From: Streptomyces xiamenensis
Lineage (GTDB): Bacteria > Actinomycetota > Actinomycetes > Streptomycetales > Streptomycetaceae
Direction: 5' to 3'
Length of the DNA: 64,000 nucleotides
Assembly: GCF_000993785.3 (NCBI RefSeq)
Contig: NZ_CP009922.3
Span: 2,604,001-2,668,000 of the forward strand
The notes under the pieces were generated by a model. That model worked only from the letters and a program-made list of their open reading frames with translations. It searched no databases and was not told the origin of the DNA. Position 1 is the stretch's first letter; every line of letters begins with the position of its first letter. A program made the translations under genes and the position numbers. Below are positions 41,374 through 52,768 of this stretch, one piece after another.

Positions 41374-42695
41374 GTGTCCGGTTCGGTGGCCGGCTGGGCG
41401 GGTGTGGTCAGGAAGGTCTGCCAGCCCTCGGCCGGCTGCTCACCGACGTCCAGGGTGCGCAGCTTCTCCAGGACCTCCGGGTCCTGGGCGTCGAGCCAGT
41501 CGACGAGCTGCCGGAAGGAGACGCAGTGCACGTCCTCCTTCGGACACACTTCCTTGATCACTTCCTCGACGGCGTCCATGTACACGCCGCCGTTCCAGCT
41601 GTTGAAGTGGTTGCCGATGATCAGCGGGGCGCGGTTGCCGTTGTGGGCGCGGTCGAAGGCGGCGAGCAGGCCGTCGCGCATCTGGTTGCCCCAGGTGGTG
41701 TGCATGGCGGGGTCGCCGCTGCTGGGCCCTGACTGGTTGACCATGAAGTTGTAGTCCATGGACAGGGTTTCGAAGGAGCGGCCCGGCATGGGGACGGCCT
41801 GGAGGGGGACGTCCCAGATGCCGTCGGTCTGCTCGGGCCACACCTGCTTGCCGTTGCCGCTGGAGTCGTAGCGGAAGCCGAGCTCGCCGGCGGCCTCCAG
41901 GAGGGCGTCGCGGCCCTCCAGACAGGGGGTGCGTCCGCCGACGAGTTCCTTGTCGTAGTCGAAGGGCAGGGGTTCGAGGTCGGTCCAGCCGGTGGTGGTC
42001 TTCCAGTTCTGCACCATCCACTTGGCCTGCTCGGTCTCGCTGATCCAGTCCTGGGCGGACCAGCTGTCGACGCCGGAGGGGCCGCAGAAGTGGCCGTTGA
42101 AGTGGGTGCCGATCTCGCTGCCGTCCAGCCAGGCGCCCCGTACCTGTTCGAGGGTGGCGGCGATGTTCTCGTCCTTGAGGTAGCCGATGTCGGAGGCGCC
42201 GGCGGAGTGGCCGGGCGGCTGGTACGCCATGCGTTCGGCCTCGGGCAGCAGGTAGACGCCGGAGAGGAAGTACGTCATGTGCGCGTCGTACTCCCGGCCG
42301 ATCTCGCGGAACCGGGAGAAGAGCTTGTTGCTGTCCTCACCGGCCCCGTCCCACGAAAAGACGACGAACTGCGGGGGTGTCTCGCCCGGTTCGAGCCGGG
42401 TCACGTCGGGCTGGTGGGGCTGGGTTCCGGTGAACGCGGTGGAACCGTCGCCGATCAGCTGCGGGGCGATCTTGGCGGGGGCGTCGCGGGCGGCGGCGCC
42501 CTCTTCCTCGCCCGTGCGGTCGGCGGCTGTGCCGGCACGGCCGCCGTCGCCGCTTCCGCAGCCGCTCAGGCCGAGCACCAGAGCGGTGAGCACCGCGGTA
42601 CCCGTCACCGCCCCCGACCTTCCGCGCCGTGTGTGCCGTGTGCGCCGCGCGCCCCGTGGTTCGCGCGTGCCGCCTGTGCCGCGTGTGACCGCCAT
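41358..42695 (-). CDS. Secreted polysaccharide-deacetylase-like lipoprotein
   Basis: A 445-residue exported protein. A long basic Arg/Thr-rich n-region precedes the signal core TAVLTALVLGLSGC with lipobox LSGC. The catalytic domain has the NodB-type start PQFVVFSWDGAGED, then SEIGTHFNGHFCGP, which carries the HxxxH-like metal site as HFNGH. The GGRTPCLEGRDALLEAAGELGF segment corresponds to the R-x-P motif 3. The standard TFDDG is replaced by FSWDG, so metal binding may differ. It probably modifies envelope glycans; the substrate is unknown. Confidence 0.82.
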   Translation of the reverse strand: MAVTRGTGGTREPRGARRTRHTRRGRSGAVTGTAVLTALVLGLSGCGSGDGGRAGTAADRTGEEEGAAARDAPAKIAPQLIGDGSTAFTGTQPHQPDVTRLEPGETPPQFVVFSWDGAGEDSNKLFSRFREIGREYDAHMTYFLSGVYLLPEAERMAYQPPGHSAGASDIGYLKDENIAATLEQVRGAWLDGSEIGTHFNGHFCGPSGVDSWSAQDWISETEQAKWMVQNWKTTTGWTDLEPLPFDYDKELVGGRTPCLEGRDALLEAAGELGFRYDSSGNGKQVWPEQTDGIWDVPLQAVPMPGRSFETLSMDYNFMVNQSGPSSGDPAMHTTWGNQMRDGLLAAFDRAHNGNRAPLIIGNHFNSWNGGVYMDAVEEVIKEVCPKEDVHCVSFRQLVDWLDAQDPEVLEKLRTLDVGEQPAEGWQTFLTTPAQPATEPDTQPTA

Positions 42696-42815
42696 CGGTC
42701 CTCCCGCCGTACTGAGTGCCTGGTGGCCGGGGTGGTCCGACCTGGACTCAACCTCTCCGTAAATCCGGTGAGATGTTTGTACGACAAGCGGCTTTTATGA
42801 TTACTTCACTCAATA

Positions 42816-42832
42816 GGCGGAACTTGTCCGCC
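42816..42832. promoter_or_regulatory. Inverted repeat upstream of SulP-carbonic anhydrase gene
   Basis: GGCGGA-ACTTG-TCCGCC is a 6-bp inverted repeat with a 5-nt centre in an AT-richer divergent promoter region (42696-42963). It is a candidate operator; the binding protein is unknown. Confidence 0.4.
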
Positions 42833-42963
42833 GATCGGGGATCTGCTCTAGAAACTTGCTTTACGCGGCATTACTCTTCGTTTACCAATGCTTGAGAGTA
42901 GTCATACCGTCACCAAGCGTGGCTGCTCTCGGTTCTGAACACTGGACCTGGACGGAGACGGAA

Positions 42964-45297
42964 ATGTCCGCCTGCGCCCCCGCGCCCACCTCATCCACCC
43001 CACCCCCTTCCTCCCCACCGCCCGCGAGCGGACGCCGCCCCGTGCTGCGCGCCGATCTGCCGGCCTCGATCTCGGTCTTCCTGATCGCGCTGCCCCTCTC
43101 CCTGGGCATCGCCCTGGCCACCGGAGCCCCGCTCCAGGCCGGGCTGGTGGCCGCCGCCGTCGGCGGGATCGTCGTCGGCTGGCTGGGCGGTGCCCCACTC
43201 CAGGTGAGCGGCCCCGCCGCCGGCCTCACGGTGGTCACCGCCGAGCTGATCATCCAGTACGGCTGGCGCGTCACCTGCGCCATCACGGCACTGGCCGGGC
43301 TCGCCCAACTCGGACTGTCCGCACTGCGGGTGGCCAGAGCCGCCCTGGTGGTGAGCCCCGCCATCGTGCACGGGATGCTCGCCGGCATCGGCATCACCAT
43401 CGCGCTCGCCCAGCTCCACATCGTCCTGGGCGGCAGCCCGGAGAGCGAGGCGCTGGCCAACCTCGCCCAGCTCCCCGGCCAGTTGGCGCAGCCGCACACC
43501 ACCTCGCTGCTGATCGGCGCGCTCACGGTGGCCGTGCTGCTGCTGTGGCCCCGGCTGCCCGGCCGGGCCGGCGGCACCGTACGCAAGGCGTTCCCCGCCG
43601 CGCTGGCCGCCGTCACCCTGGCCACCGTGCTGACCTGGGCCACCTCGGCCGGGGTCGAACGGGTCGACCTGCCCTCCTGGAGCAGCCACGCGCTGCCGCA
43701 GATGCCCGAGGGCCCGGTGCTGGGCCTGATCGCCGCCGTGCTCACCATCACCCTGGTGGCGAGCGTCGAGTCGCTCCTGTCGGCCGTCGCGGTGGACAAG
43801 CTGGCCGCGGCGCGGCAGCGACAGGGCGGGCCACGGGTGCCCAAGGCCGACCTGGACCGGGAGCTGCGCGGACAGGGCGCGGCCAACCTGCTCTCCGGAT
43901 CGCTGGGCGGGCTGCCGGTCACCGGGGTCGCGGTGCGCAGCGCGGCCAATGTGGCGGCCGGGGCCATGACCCGCTGGTCCTCGATACTGCACGGCTGCTG
44001 GGTGCTGCTGTCCGCCGGGCTGCTCGTCGCCCTGCTGGAGGAGATCCCGCTCACCACCCTCGCCGCACTGGTGATGGTGGTCGGCATCCAGATGGTCAAC
44101 ATCACGCACATCCGCACCGTCACCCGGCACCGGGAGGTGGTGGTGTACGCGGCCACCGCCCTCGGGGTGGCACTGCTGGGCGTACTGGAAGGGGTGGCGA
44201 TCGGCATCGCGATGGCGGTGGCCATCGCGCTGCACCGGCTCACCCAGACCCGGATCAGCCAGGAGCGGCGGCCCGACGGCAGTCACCTGGTGCGGGTACG
44301 CGGTCAGTTGACGTTCCTCGCGGTGCCCCGGCTCAGCCGGGCGCTGGCCCAGGTCCCCGAGAACGCCCCGGCGTCGGTGGAGCTGGACGGGTCCTTCATG
44401 GACCACGCCGCGTACGAGACGCTGCACGACTGGCGCACCGCGCACATCGCGCACGGGGCGGCGGTGGAGATCACCGGTCGCTCCGGGCAGGTGGTGGCCG
44501 AGCCGGAGGCCTCCCACCGCTGCCGGCCCTGGACGCCGTGGCACAACCACCAGTGCACGGCCAGCCCGGCCCCCAAGGGCCAGGTGCCGGGCGGGCGGCG
44601 CGACGACGACCGGCTGATGGGCGGGGTGCGCAACTTCCAGCGGCACACCGCTCCCCTGGTGCGCAAGGAGCTGGCCAGGCTCGCCACCGAGGGGCAGCAG
44701 CCCGGGCAGCTCTTCGTGACCTGTGCCGACTCGCGGCTGGTCACCTCGATGATCACCTCCAGCGGTCCCGGCGACCTGTTCACGGTGCGCAACGTGGGCA
44801 ATCTGGTGCCGTTGCCCGGCGCGGAGACCTCCGACGACTCCGTGGCCGCGGCCATCGAGTACGCGGTGACGGTGCTGCGCGTCCCGACCATCACCGTGTG
44901 CGGGCACTCGGGGTGCGGCGCGATGCAGGCGCTGCAGGCCACCGTGGACGGCGGGCTCGCCGTGCCGGGGGCCCACTCGCTCGGCCGGTGGCTGCGGCAC
45001 GGCCGACCCAGCGTGGCGCGGCTGACCGCGCCGGACGACGCGCGGCCGATGCTGGCCGGGCGGCCGGCGGCCGATGAGCTGGAGACACTGTGCCTGGCCA
45101 ATGTGGTGCAGCAGCTGGACCATCTGGCCCAGCACCCGTGCGTGGCACAGCGGCTCGCCGAAGGTTCCCTGGCGCTGCGCGGGATGTACTTCCATGTCGG
45201 TGAGGCACAGGCCTATGTGCTGGAGCACGAAGGGAGCACCCCGATGGCGGGCCCGCCGGTGTTCACCCCGGTACGGCCCGATGTCCTGACGGCCTGA
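42964..45297 (+). CDS. SulP-family anion transporter fused to beta-carbonic anhydrase
   Basis: A 777-residue fusion. After a 30-residue Pro/Ser-rich start, residues about 30-430 form the SulP/SLC26 membrane domain (DLPASISVFLIALPLSLGIALATG at its start). A STAS-like domain follows (VRGQLTFLAVPRLSRAL, ASVELDGSFMDHAAYETL). A beta-carbonic anhydrase occupies roughly 545-765, with zinc ligands Cys587 in CADSR and His648/Cys651 in CGHSGCG. Direct coupling suggests bicarbonate transport with CO2/bicarbonate interconversion. The start at 42964 has GGAG upstream. Confidence 0.93.
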   Translation: MSACAPAPTSSTPPPSSPPPASGRRPVLRADLPASISVFLIALPLSLGIALATGAPLQAGLVAAAVGGIVVGWLGGAPLQVSGPAAGLTVVTAELIIQYGWRVTCAITALAGLAQLGLSALRVARAALVVSPAIVHGMLAGIGITIALAQLHIVLGGSPESEALANLAQLPGQLAQPHTTSLLIGALTVAVLLLWPRLPGRAGGTVRKAFPAALAAVTLATVLTWATSAGVERVDLPSWSSHALPQMPEGPVLGLIAAVLTITLVASVESLLSAVAVDKLAAARQRQGGPRVPKADLDRELRGQGAANLLSGSLGGLPVTGVAVRSAANVAAGAMTRWSSILHGCWVLLSAGLLVALLEEIPLTTLAALVMVVGIQMVNITHIRTVTRHREVVVYAATALGVALLGVLEGVAIGIAMAVAIALHRLTQTRISQERRPDGSHLVRVRGQLTFLAVPRLSRALAQVPENAPASVELDGSFMDHAAYETLHDWRTAHIAHGAAVEITGRSGQVVAEPEASHRCRPWTPWHNHQCTASPAPKGQVPGGRRDDDRLMGGVRNFQRHTAPLVRKELARLATEGQQPGQLFVTCADSRLVTSMITSSGPGDLFTVRNVGNLVPLPGAETSDDSVAAAIEYAVTVLRVPTITVCGHSGCGAMQALQATVDGGLAVPGAHSLGRWLRHGRPSVARLTAPDDARPMLAGRPAADELETLCLANVVQQLDHLAQHPCVAQRLAEGSLALRGMYFHVGEAQAYVLEHEGSTPMAGPPVFTPVRPDVLTA

Positions 45298-45345
45298 CGG
45301 CCCGGTCGCCCGCCGCGGGACCGGCGGCGGGCGGCACACGGCGGG

Positions 45346-45391
45346 CGGTCCCCACCGGTCTCCGGAACCGTTCGGCGCCGGGTGGGGACCG
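45346..45391 (+). terminator. Hairpin downstream of the transporter gene
   Basis: CGGTCCCCACC (45346-45356) pairs with GGTGGGGACCG (45381-45391), an 11-bp stem with a 24-nt loop. It lies about 50 bp after the SulP stop and 100 bp before acsA, and is probably the terminator isolating the two. Confidence 0.6.
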
Positions 45392-45492
45392 TTCGCCGCA
45401 CTCGGGGGGCATTCCCTTGTCAAAGGGACGTGGTGCTGATGGGGTGTGCCCTGGGACACAGCAGTGGGACCACGCCGCAAGGGAGCTGGACT

Positions 45493-47466
<1,974 letters not shown>

Positions 47467-47490
47467 CCCACCCCGTATCCGAGCGACGCA

Positions 47491-47523
47491 CGAGGGCGTC
47501 CGGCGACCCGCCGGGCGCCCTCG
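47491..47523 (+). terminator. Strong hairpin terminator after acsA
   Basis: A 15-bp stem with one T-G wobble (47491-47505 with 47509-47523) and a 3-nt loop begins 25 bp after the acsA stop. There is no T-run. Confidence 0.75.
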
Positions 47524-47713
47524 CGCGTGTGGGGCGCCCTGTCCCGCATACCATGCAGGGGGGCCGAACGAGTGGGGGCGGGGCGGCTGTGATCACTCCC
47601 CAGGGCTACGACAGGGCGTCAAACGGCCGCTCGGGCGGCGTCGGCGCACCACGCGCACTACTGTCACACACAGCAACGGCACGAGCCTCCTGGAGAGGGA
47701 AGAGGGGAACGCG

Positions 47714-48154
47714 ATGAGCGACGCAGCCGACGAGGGCCGCAGCCTGCGAGAGCTGGTCGCCTCGGCCACCGACGATCTCACCGGACTGGTGCATGACGAG
47801 ATCGCGCTGGCCAAGGCCGAGATCAGGCAGGACGTCCAGCGCGTGAAACTGGGCGGTGTCGTGGGTGTCATCGCCGGTGTCCTGGCGCTGGTGGCGCTGC
47901 CGCTGCTGGCGATCGCCCTGGCGTTCTGGATCCGCGCCTGGTGGGGTGCCCCGCCGGCCATCGCCTTCCTCGTCACGGCGGGTGTCTTCCTGCTGATCGC
48001 GGGGATCTTCGCCGCGCTGGCGGCGGCCAAGTTCAAGCGGATCTCCCCGCCGGAACGGTCCATCCGTTCGGCCAAGGAGTCCGCGTCCGTGCTGTCCGGG
48101 GTACGGCCGCACCCGCGGGCCGCCGCGAACGGCAAGGCCGGCACGCCCGTATGA
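47714..48154 (+). CDS. Phage-holin-like (holin 3_6 / holin-X) membrane protein
   Basis: A 146-residue protein. A soluble helical start (LRELVASATDDLTGLVHDEIALAKAEI) precedes two membrane helices (VVGVIAGVLALVALPLLAIALAF and AIAFLVTAGVFLLIAGIFAAL) and a basic tail. This layout is the actinobacterial holin-X family, chromosomal and of unknown role despite the name. AGGGGA precedes the start. The stop overlaps the next gene by ATGA. Confidence 0.88.
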   Translation: MSDAADEGRSLRELVASATDDLTGLVHDEIALAKAEIRQDVQRVKLGGVVGVIAGVLALVALPLLAIALAFWIRAWWGAPPAIAFLVTAGVFLLIAGIFAALAAAKFKRISPPERSIRSAKESASVLSGVRPHPRAAANGKAGTPV

Positions 48155-49089
48155 GCTCCGAGGGACACTCCGAGGCCCGTTCCGCGGTCGTGCTGCGCGA
48201 CGGGCCGTGGACGCACCGCCATGTGGCGGCCAACGGCGCCAGATTCCACATCGCCGAGCAGGGTGATGGTCCGCTCGTCCTGCTGGTGCACGGTTTCCCA
48301 CAGTTCTGGTGGACCTGGCGGCATCAGATCACCGCACTGGCGGAGGCCGGCTACCGGGCGGTCGCGATGGATCTGCGCGGCGTCGGCGGCTCCGACCGCA
48401 CTCCGCGCGGCTACGACCCGGCCAATCTCGCCCTGGACGTCACCGGCGTGATCCGCTCCCTCGGGGAGCCGGACGCCGCCCTGGTGGGCCACGATCTGGG
48501 CGGCTATCTGGCGTGGACGGCGGCCGTGATGCGGCCCAAGCTGGTCCGGCGGCTGGTCGTCGCGTCCATGCCGCATCCGCGCAGCTGGCGCTCGGCGCTG
48601 CTGCGCGACCCGAAGCAGACGCTGGCCAGCGGTTCAGTGTGGGGCTTCCAGCGGCCCTGGCTGCCGGAGCGGCAGCTGGTCGCGGACGACGCGGCGGCGG
48701 TCGGCACGATGCTCACCGAGTGGTCCGGGCCGCGGCAGCCGGAGCCGGAGACGGTCCGGGTGTACCGGCAGGCGATGACGATCCCGTCGACGGCGCACTG
48801 CGCCATAGAGCCGTACCGGTGGATGGTGCGTTCCATCGCCCGCCCGGACGGCATCCAGTTCAACCGGCGGATGAAGCGGCCGGTGCTGGTGCCCACGCTG
48901 CATCTGCACGGCTCGCTCGACCCGGTGCTGCGCACGCGCAGTTCGGCGGGATCCGGGGAGTACGTGGAGGCCCCGTACCGGTGGCGGCTGTTCGACGGTC
49001 TGGGGCATTTCCCGCACGAGGAGGATCCGGTGGCGTTCAGCACCGAACTCATCGACTGGCTGAAGGACCCCGAGCCCGACCGCCGCTGA
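48151..49089 (+). CDS. Alpha/beta-fold hydrolase, epoxide-hydrolase-like
   Basis: A 312-residue hydrolase. HGFPQFWWTWRHQI has the HGxP oxyanion turn of epoxide hydrolases. The nucleophile elbow VGHDLGGYLAW places Asp, not Ser, as nucleophile, as in epoxide hydrolases and haloalkane dehalogenases. LHGSLDPVL supplies the acid and GLGHFPHEEDP the His. The substrate is unknown. The ATGA overlap with the holin-like gene implies translational coupling. Confidence 0.9.
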   Translation: MSSEGHSEARSAVVLRDGPWTHRHVAANGARFHIAEQGDGPLVLLVHGFPQFWWTWRHQITALAEAGYRAVAMDLRGVGGSDRTPRGYDPANLALDVTGVIRSLGEPDAALVGHDLGGYLAWTAAVMRPKLVRRLVVASMPHPRSWRSALLRDPKQTLASGSVWGFQRPWLPERQLVADDAAAVGTMLTEWSGPRQPEPETVRVYRQAMTIPSTAHCAIEPYRWMVRSIARPDGIQFNRRMKRPVLVPTLHLHGSLDPVLRTRSSAGSGEYVEAPYRWRLFDGLGHFPHEEDPVAFSTELIDWLKDPEPDRR

Positions 49090-49530
49090 CGGCCCGTGCC
49101 CTCCGCGCACACATGCCTGGCGCATAGTCCGATTCCCCGGCCACCGGGAGGTTACTGACCTTGGGGCCCGGGCAGGGAGCCCAGTATGGGCTGGACGCAC
49201 GACTACCGTGACGTGGCACGTAATCGCAGCGGCAAAGGAGCCGCCGCTCGGGCGCCGGGCAGCGCCGTGCGGCGGTTTCCGGAGGGTGGTTTCCCGGATC
49301 CGCCGATCGGCTTTCCGCATATCCTGCGCCGTCGGGCCCGCTGGGTCGGCGCGCGCCTGCGGCATCCGCGAAGCTAGTAACAGCCGGCCTGACTCCGGAC
49401 GGACGGACGGCGGCGCGCGGGTGCGCGGCCCGCCCGCCCGGACCCGGGAACGGCACGGCGGAAGAACAGCGCCACCCACCGGGGCCCGTGGGCCCGGGAC
49501 GGGGACGGGAGCGGGCGGGTGCGCCCGGTC
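49090..49530. other. 441-bp gene-poor interval with one doubtful small ORF
   Basis: The genes on both sides end here convergently. A 63-codon frame on the plus strand (49186-49377) has a good GGGAG ribosome site 7-8 bp before its ATG, but only about three quarters of its third positions are G or C and it has no recognisable motif. The remainder shows no gene, repeat or clear terminator. Confidence 0.4.
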
Positions 49531-50739
49531 TCACATCGCGCAGTTCTGGCTGTCCACGGGCGCCGTGGCGGTCATGCCGCGCTCGATGGTGTCTTCGATC
49601 TCCTCCAGGGTGAGCGCGTACCCGGTGTTGTCGTCGTCCAGGGACTTGGCGAACACCAGGCCGTACACCTCGCCCTCCGGGGTGAGCAGCGGGCCGCCCG
49701 AGTTGCCCTGCCTGACCATCGAGTACAGCGAGTAGACATCGCGGCTCACGGTGCCCCGGCGGTAGATGTCGGGGCCGTTGGCGGTGAAGCGCTCGCGCAC
49801 CCGGGCCGGCCGTACGTCGAAGGGGCCGCTCTCCGGAAAGCCGGCGATGACGGCGTCGTCGCCCGAGAGCGCGTCGCGGTCGCTGAACTCCAGCGGCGGC
49901 GCGTCGAGTCCCGGCACGTCCAGGATGGCCACGTCGGACTCCCAGTCGTAGAGCACGACCCGGCCGTCGTACAGCTTGCCCTCGCCCCTGATCTGCACGG
50001 TGGGCTCGGTGACCCCGCCCACCACGTGGGCGTTGGTCATCACCTTGTCCTCGGCGAAGACGAAGCCGCTGCCCTCCAGGACCTTTCCGCAGCCGGACGC
50101 GGTGCCCGAGACGCGGACGATGGAGCCGGCCGCCTGCTCGATGACCGGGCTGCCGGCCAGCGCCGGGTCCGGCGGATCGACGCGGGTGATCGGCTCGTTG
50201 GTGAACGGGGCGAAGACCTGCGGGAAGCCGTGCTGGGCGAGAATGGCCGAAAAGTCATTCATCCAGGTTCCGGCCTCGACCGGCATCACCTGCGAGACGC
50301 CCAGCAGCACCCGGGAGGTGCGTACTTCACGCCCCAGGGTGGGCAGGGTGGTGGTGGCCAGCGCGGAACCGATCAGCCAGGCGACGAGCAGCATGGCCAT
50401 CACGTTGACGAGCGCGCCGCCGGTGGCGTCCAGCGCCTTGGCCGGTGACCAGGTGATGTGGCGGCGCAGCTTGTTGCCGAGGTGGGTGGTGAGCGCCTGG
50501 CCCGAGCAGGCACACACGATGACGATGACGACCGCCACGATGACGCCTATCGGCCCGGGTTCGGCGCCGGAGCTGATCCGGTTCCAGATCACGGGGAGGA
50601 TGTAGAGGGCGATGAGTCCGCCCCCCAGGAACCCGGCGACGGACAGTATCCCCACGACGAAGCCCTGCCGGTAGCCCACGACCGCGAACCACACGGCGGC
50701 CAGCAGCAGCAGCACGTCGAGCATATTCATGCCCGACAC
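49531..50739 (-). CDS. MarP-like membrane serine protease (CvpA domain plus trypsin domain)
   Basis: A 402-residue protein. Residues 1-150 have four membrane helices of CvpA/colicin-V type. The periplasmic chymotrypsin-fold domain carries His238 (TNAHVV), Asp269 (ESDVAIL) and Ser347 (QGNSGGPL). Cys217 and Cys400 are placed to form the disulfide seen in mycobacterial MarP, a protease needed for acid and oxidative stress tolerance that activates a peptidoglycan hydrolase. The GTG at 50739 is used; in-frame ATGs follow at 50730 and 50724. It lies 19 bp after the Nudix gene. Confidence 0.92.
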   Translation of the reverse strand: MSGMNMLDVLLLLAAVWFAVVGYRQGFVVGILSVAGFLGGGLIALYILPVIWNRISSGAEPGPIGVIVAVVIVIVCACSGQALTTHLGNKLRRHITWSPAKALDATGGALVNVMAMLLVAWLIGSALATTTLPTLGREVRTSRVLLGVSQVMPVEAGTWMNDFSAILAQHGFPQVFAPFTNEPITRVDPPDPALAGSPVIEQAAGSIVRVSGTASGCGKVLEGSGFVFAEDKVMTNAHVVGGVTEPTVQIRGEGKLYDGRVVLYDWESDVAILDVPGLDAPPLEFSDRDALSGDDAVIAGFPESGPFDVRPARVRERFTANGPDIYRRGTVSRDVYSLYSMVRQGNSGGPLLTPEGEVYGLVFAKSLDDDNTGYALTLEEIEDTIERGMTATAPVDSQNCAM

Positions 50740-50758
50740 GCTCTCATGTATGGGCGGT

Positions 50759-51457
50759 TCATGCCCCGGGAGCCAGAGGTATCTCCCGATCGGCGTCCCA
50801 GGGAAGCTCCCAGCCGGCGAAATGCAGGACCCGGTCGATCACCCCGGCGGTGAACCCCCACACCAGGGTGTCGCCGACCAGGAAGCACGGACCGCGGTAT
50901 CCGGAGGGGTGCACCGCGCTGCGGCGCCGTGCCGGGTCGGCCAGTTCGGATACCGGCACCGTGAACACCCGCGCCGTCTCGGCCGGATCCACCGGCGCCA
51001 CCGGCGTCGGCTCGCGCCACCAGCCCAGGACGGGGGTGACGGTGAAGTCGGAGACCGGGATGTACAGCCGGGGCAGCACGGCGAAGATCCGCACCCCGGC
51101 CGGATCGAGGCCGGTCTCCTCCTCGGCCTCGCGCAGGGCGGCGCGCAGCGGGCCCTGACCGGCCGGGTCGCCGTCCTCCGGATCGAGGGCTCCGCCGGGG
51201 AAGGACGCCTGGCCGGCGTGGGCGCGCAGGCTGGAGGCGCGTTCGAGGAGCAGCAGCTCGGGGCCGTGCGGCCCGGACCCGAACAGCACCAGGACGGCGG
51301 AGGGCCGCCCGCCGTGCGGCGGCGGCAGCCAGCGGCTGAGCTGCCCGGCCCGCAGGGTCACGGCCACCTCCGCCAGCGGCTCCAGCCAGGACGGCAGCCC
51401 CTCGGCGCTCACCCGCACCGGTGGTGGCTCGGCGCGGCGGGCGTCGCGCGGGGTCAT
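50759..51457 (-). CDS. Nudix hydrolase, CoA-pyrophosphatase type
   Basis: A 232-residue Nudix enzyme. The Nudix box runs from GGALDPED through REAEEETGL, with a short insertion after Gly-Gly as in NudL/YeaB CoA diphosphatases. LLLLERASSLRAHAGQASFPGG fits the UPF0035-type LLTxRSxxLRxHxGQVSFPGG signature that directs the enzyme to CoA. It is likely to cut CoA or oxidised CoA to phosphopantetheine and 3',5'-ADP. The gene lies between nth and the MarP-like gene in a leftward operon. Confidence 0.9.
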   Translation of the reverse strand: MTPRDARRAEPPPVRVSAEGLPSWLEPLAEVAVTLRAGQLSRWLPPPHGGRPSAVLVLFGSGPHGPELLLLERASSLRAHAGQASFPGGALDPEDGDPAGQGPLRAALREAEEETGLDPAGVRIFAVLPRLYIPVSDFTVTPVLGWWREPTPVAPVDPAETARVFTVPVSELADPARRRSAVHPSGYRGPCFLVGDTLVWGFTAGVIDRVLHFAGWELPWDADREIPLAPGA

Positions 51458-51574
51458 GGGATGGTCCCTTCGCTGGCGGCGGATGGCGCTGATGCCCCGG
51501 TCGGTGGGGGCGGCGGGCGGTGGTGCGGCGGCTGCGGCGGCGCGGGGGGCGGCAGCGGTACGGGGGCGGGCCGC

Positions 51575-52513
51575 TCAGCCGGCCGGCTCGCCGCCCGCCG
51601 CCGGGGCGGGCTTGCCCGGGTAGTCGGCCGGCGGCTTCAGCCGCTGCCCCGGATAGCCGCCCATCTCGTACTTCAGCAGCTTCTTCGCTTTCTCCGGGTC
51701 GGTCTCACCCTCCCCGAAGGAGGGGCACAGGTGCGCGATCGGGCAGGCGCCGCAGGCGGGCTTGCGGCTGTGGCAGATCCGGCGGCCGTGGAAGATGACC
51801 CGGTGCGAGAGCATCGTCCAGTCCTTCTTCGGGAAGATCGCCCCGACCTCGGCCTCGATCTTGTCCGGGTCGGTCTGCTCGGTCCACTTCCAGCGCCGCA
51901 CCAGCCGCTGGAAGTGGGTGTCGACCGTTATCCCCGGCTTGCCGAAGGCGTTGCCGAGCACCACGTGGGCGGTCTTGCGGCCGACACCGGGCAGCGAGAC
52001 GAGGTCCTCCAGGCGGCCGGGCACCTCGCCGTCGAAGCGGTCGCGCAGGGCCGTGGACAGCCCTATCAGCGACTTGGTCTTGTTGCGGAAGAAGCCGGTG
52101 GGGCGGATCAGCTCCTCCACGTCGGCCGGATCGGCGTCCGCCATCGCCGCCGGGGTGGGGTAGGCGGCGAACAGCCGGGGGGTGGTCTGGTTCACCCGCA
52201 GGTCGGTGGTCTGTGCGGACAGCACGGTGGCGACCAGCAGCTCGAACGGGTTCTCGAAATCGAGCTCGGGGTGTGCGTAGTAGTACACCTCGGCCAGTTC
52301 GCGGTTGATCTTGCGGGCCCGGCGCACCAGGGCCGTACGGCTCTCCTGCTTCGCCTGCTTCGTCCGCTTCGCGGGGGTGGCGGCGGTGCCCGCCCCGGCG
52401 GATCCTCCCGACGCCGCCGGCCCGCCCGTACGGCTCCGCGCGGGCTTTCGTGCCGGTTTCGCCGACCCGGCCGCCCCGCGTTCGCCATCAGCGGAATTCG
52501 CCGTCGCGTTCAC
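51575..52513 (-). CDS. nth: Endonuclease III
   Basis: A 312-residue DNA glycosylase/AP lyase for oxidised pyrimidines. The helix-hairpin-helix LPGVGRKTA (174-182) includes catalytic Lys180; Asp198 lies in ITVDTHFQR. The [4Fe-4S] cluster ligands Cys247, Cys254, Cys257 and Cys263 are in the exact C-x6-C-x2-C-x5-C spacing. About 55 extra N-terminal residues are Ala/Lys/Arg-rich and unstructured. GTG start. It is divergent from crp, a pairing conserved in actinobacteria. Confidence 0.96.
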   Translation of the reverse strand: MNATANSADGERGAAGSAKPARKPARSRTGGPAASGGSAGAGTAATPAKRTKQAKQESRTALVRRARKINRELAEVYYYAHPELDFENPFELLVATVLSAQTTDLRVNQTTPRLFAAYPTPAAMADADPADVEELIRPTGFFRNKTKSLIGLSTALRDRFDGEVPGRLEDLVSLPGVGRKTAHVVLGNAFGKPGITVDTHFQRLVRRWKWTEQTDPDKIEAEVGAIFPKKDWTMLSHRVIFHGRRICHSRKPACGACPIAHLCPSFGEGETDPEKAKKLLKYEMGGYPGQRLKPPADYPGKPAPAAGGEPAG

Positions 52514-52684
52514 CCTCCCGGCCTCTCTTCCTGGTCTCTCCGGGTGGCCCAGCCCCGTACGTGCACAGGGCCGTTGGCCACCCGGCCAGCGTAAACGGCC
52601 ACACCGACGATCGTGGGGCGCTCACCCCATACGTCACCCGAATCAGCCCCTGGCGCTGTCCGGGCTTTCCCGGTAAGTCAAACT

Positions 52685-52700
52685 TGTGACTGATAGCACT
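52685..52700. promoter_or_regulatory. Candidate Crp binding site in the nth-crp region
   Basis: TGTGA-CTGATA-GCACT matches 8 of 10 positions of TGTGA-N6-TCACA and nearly fits GTG-N6-GNCAC, the Streptomyces Crp motif as I remember it. It is centred about 77 bp before the crp start. Confidence 0.5.
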
Positions 52701-52768
52701 GCTGTGGTGTCCGGCATGATGAGGGGTGCATGACCCTTCACGGCCTGGCCGACAAGGAGAGAGAACTC

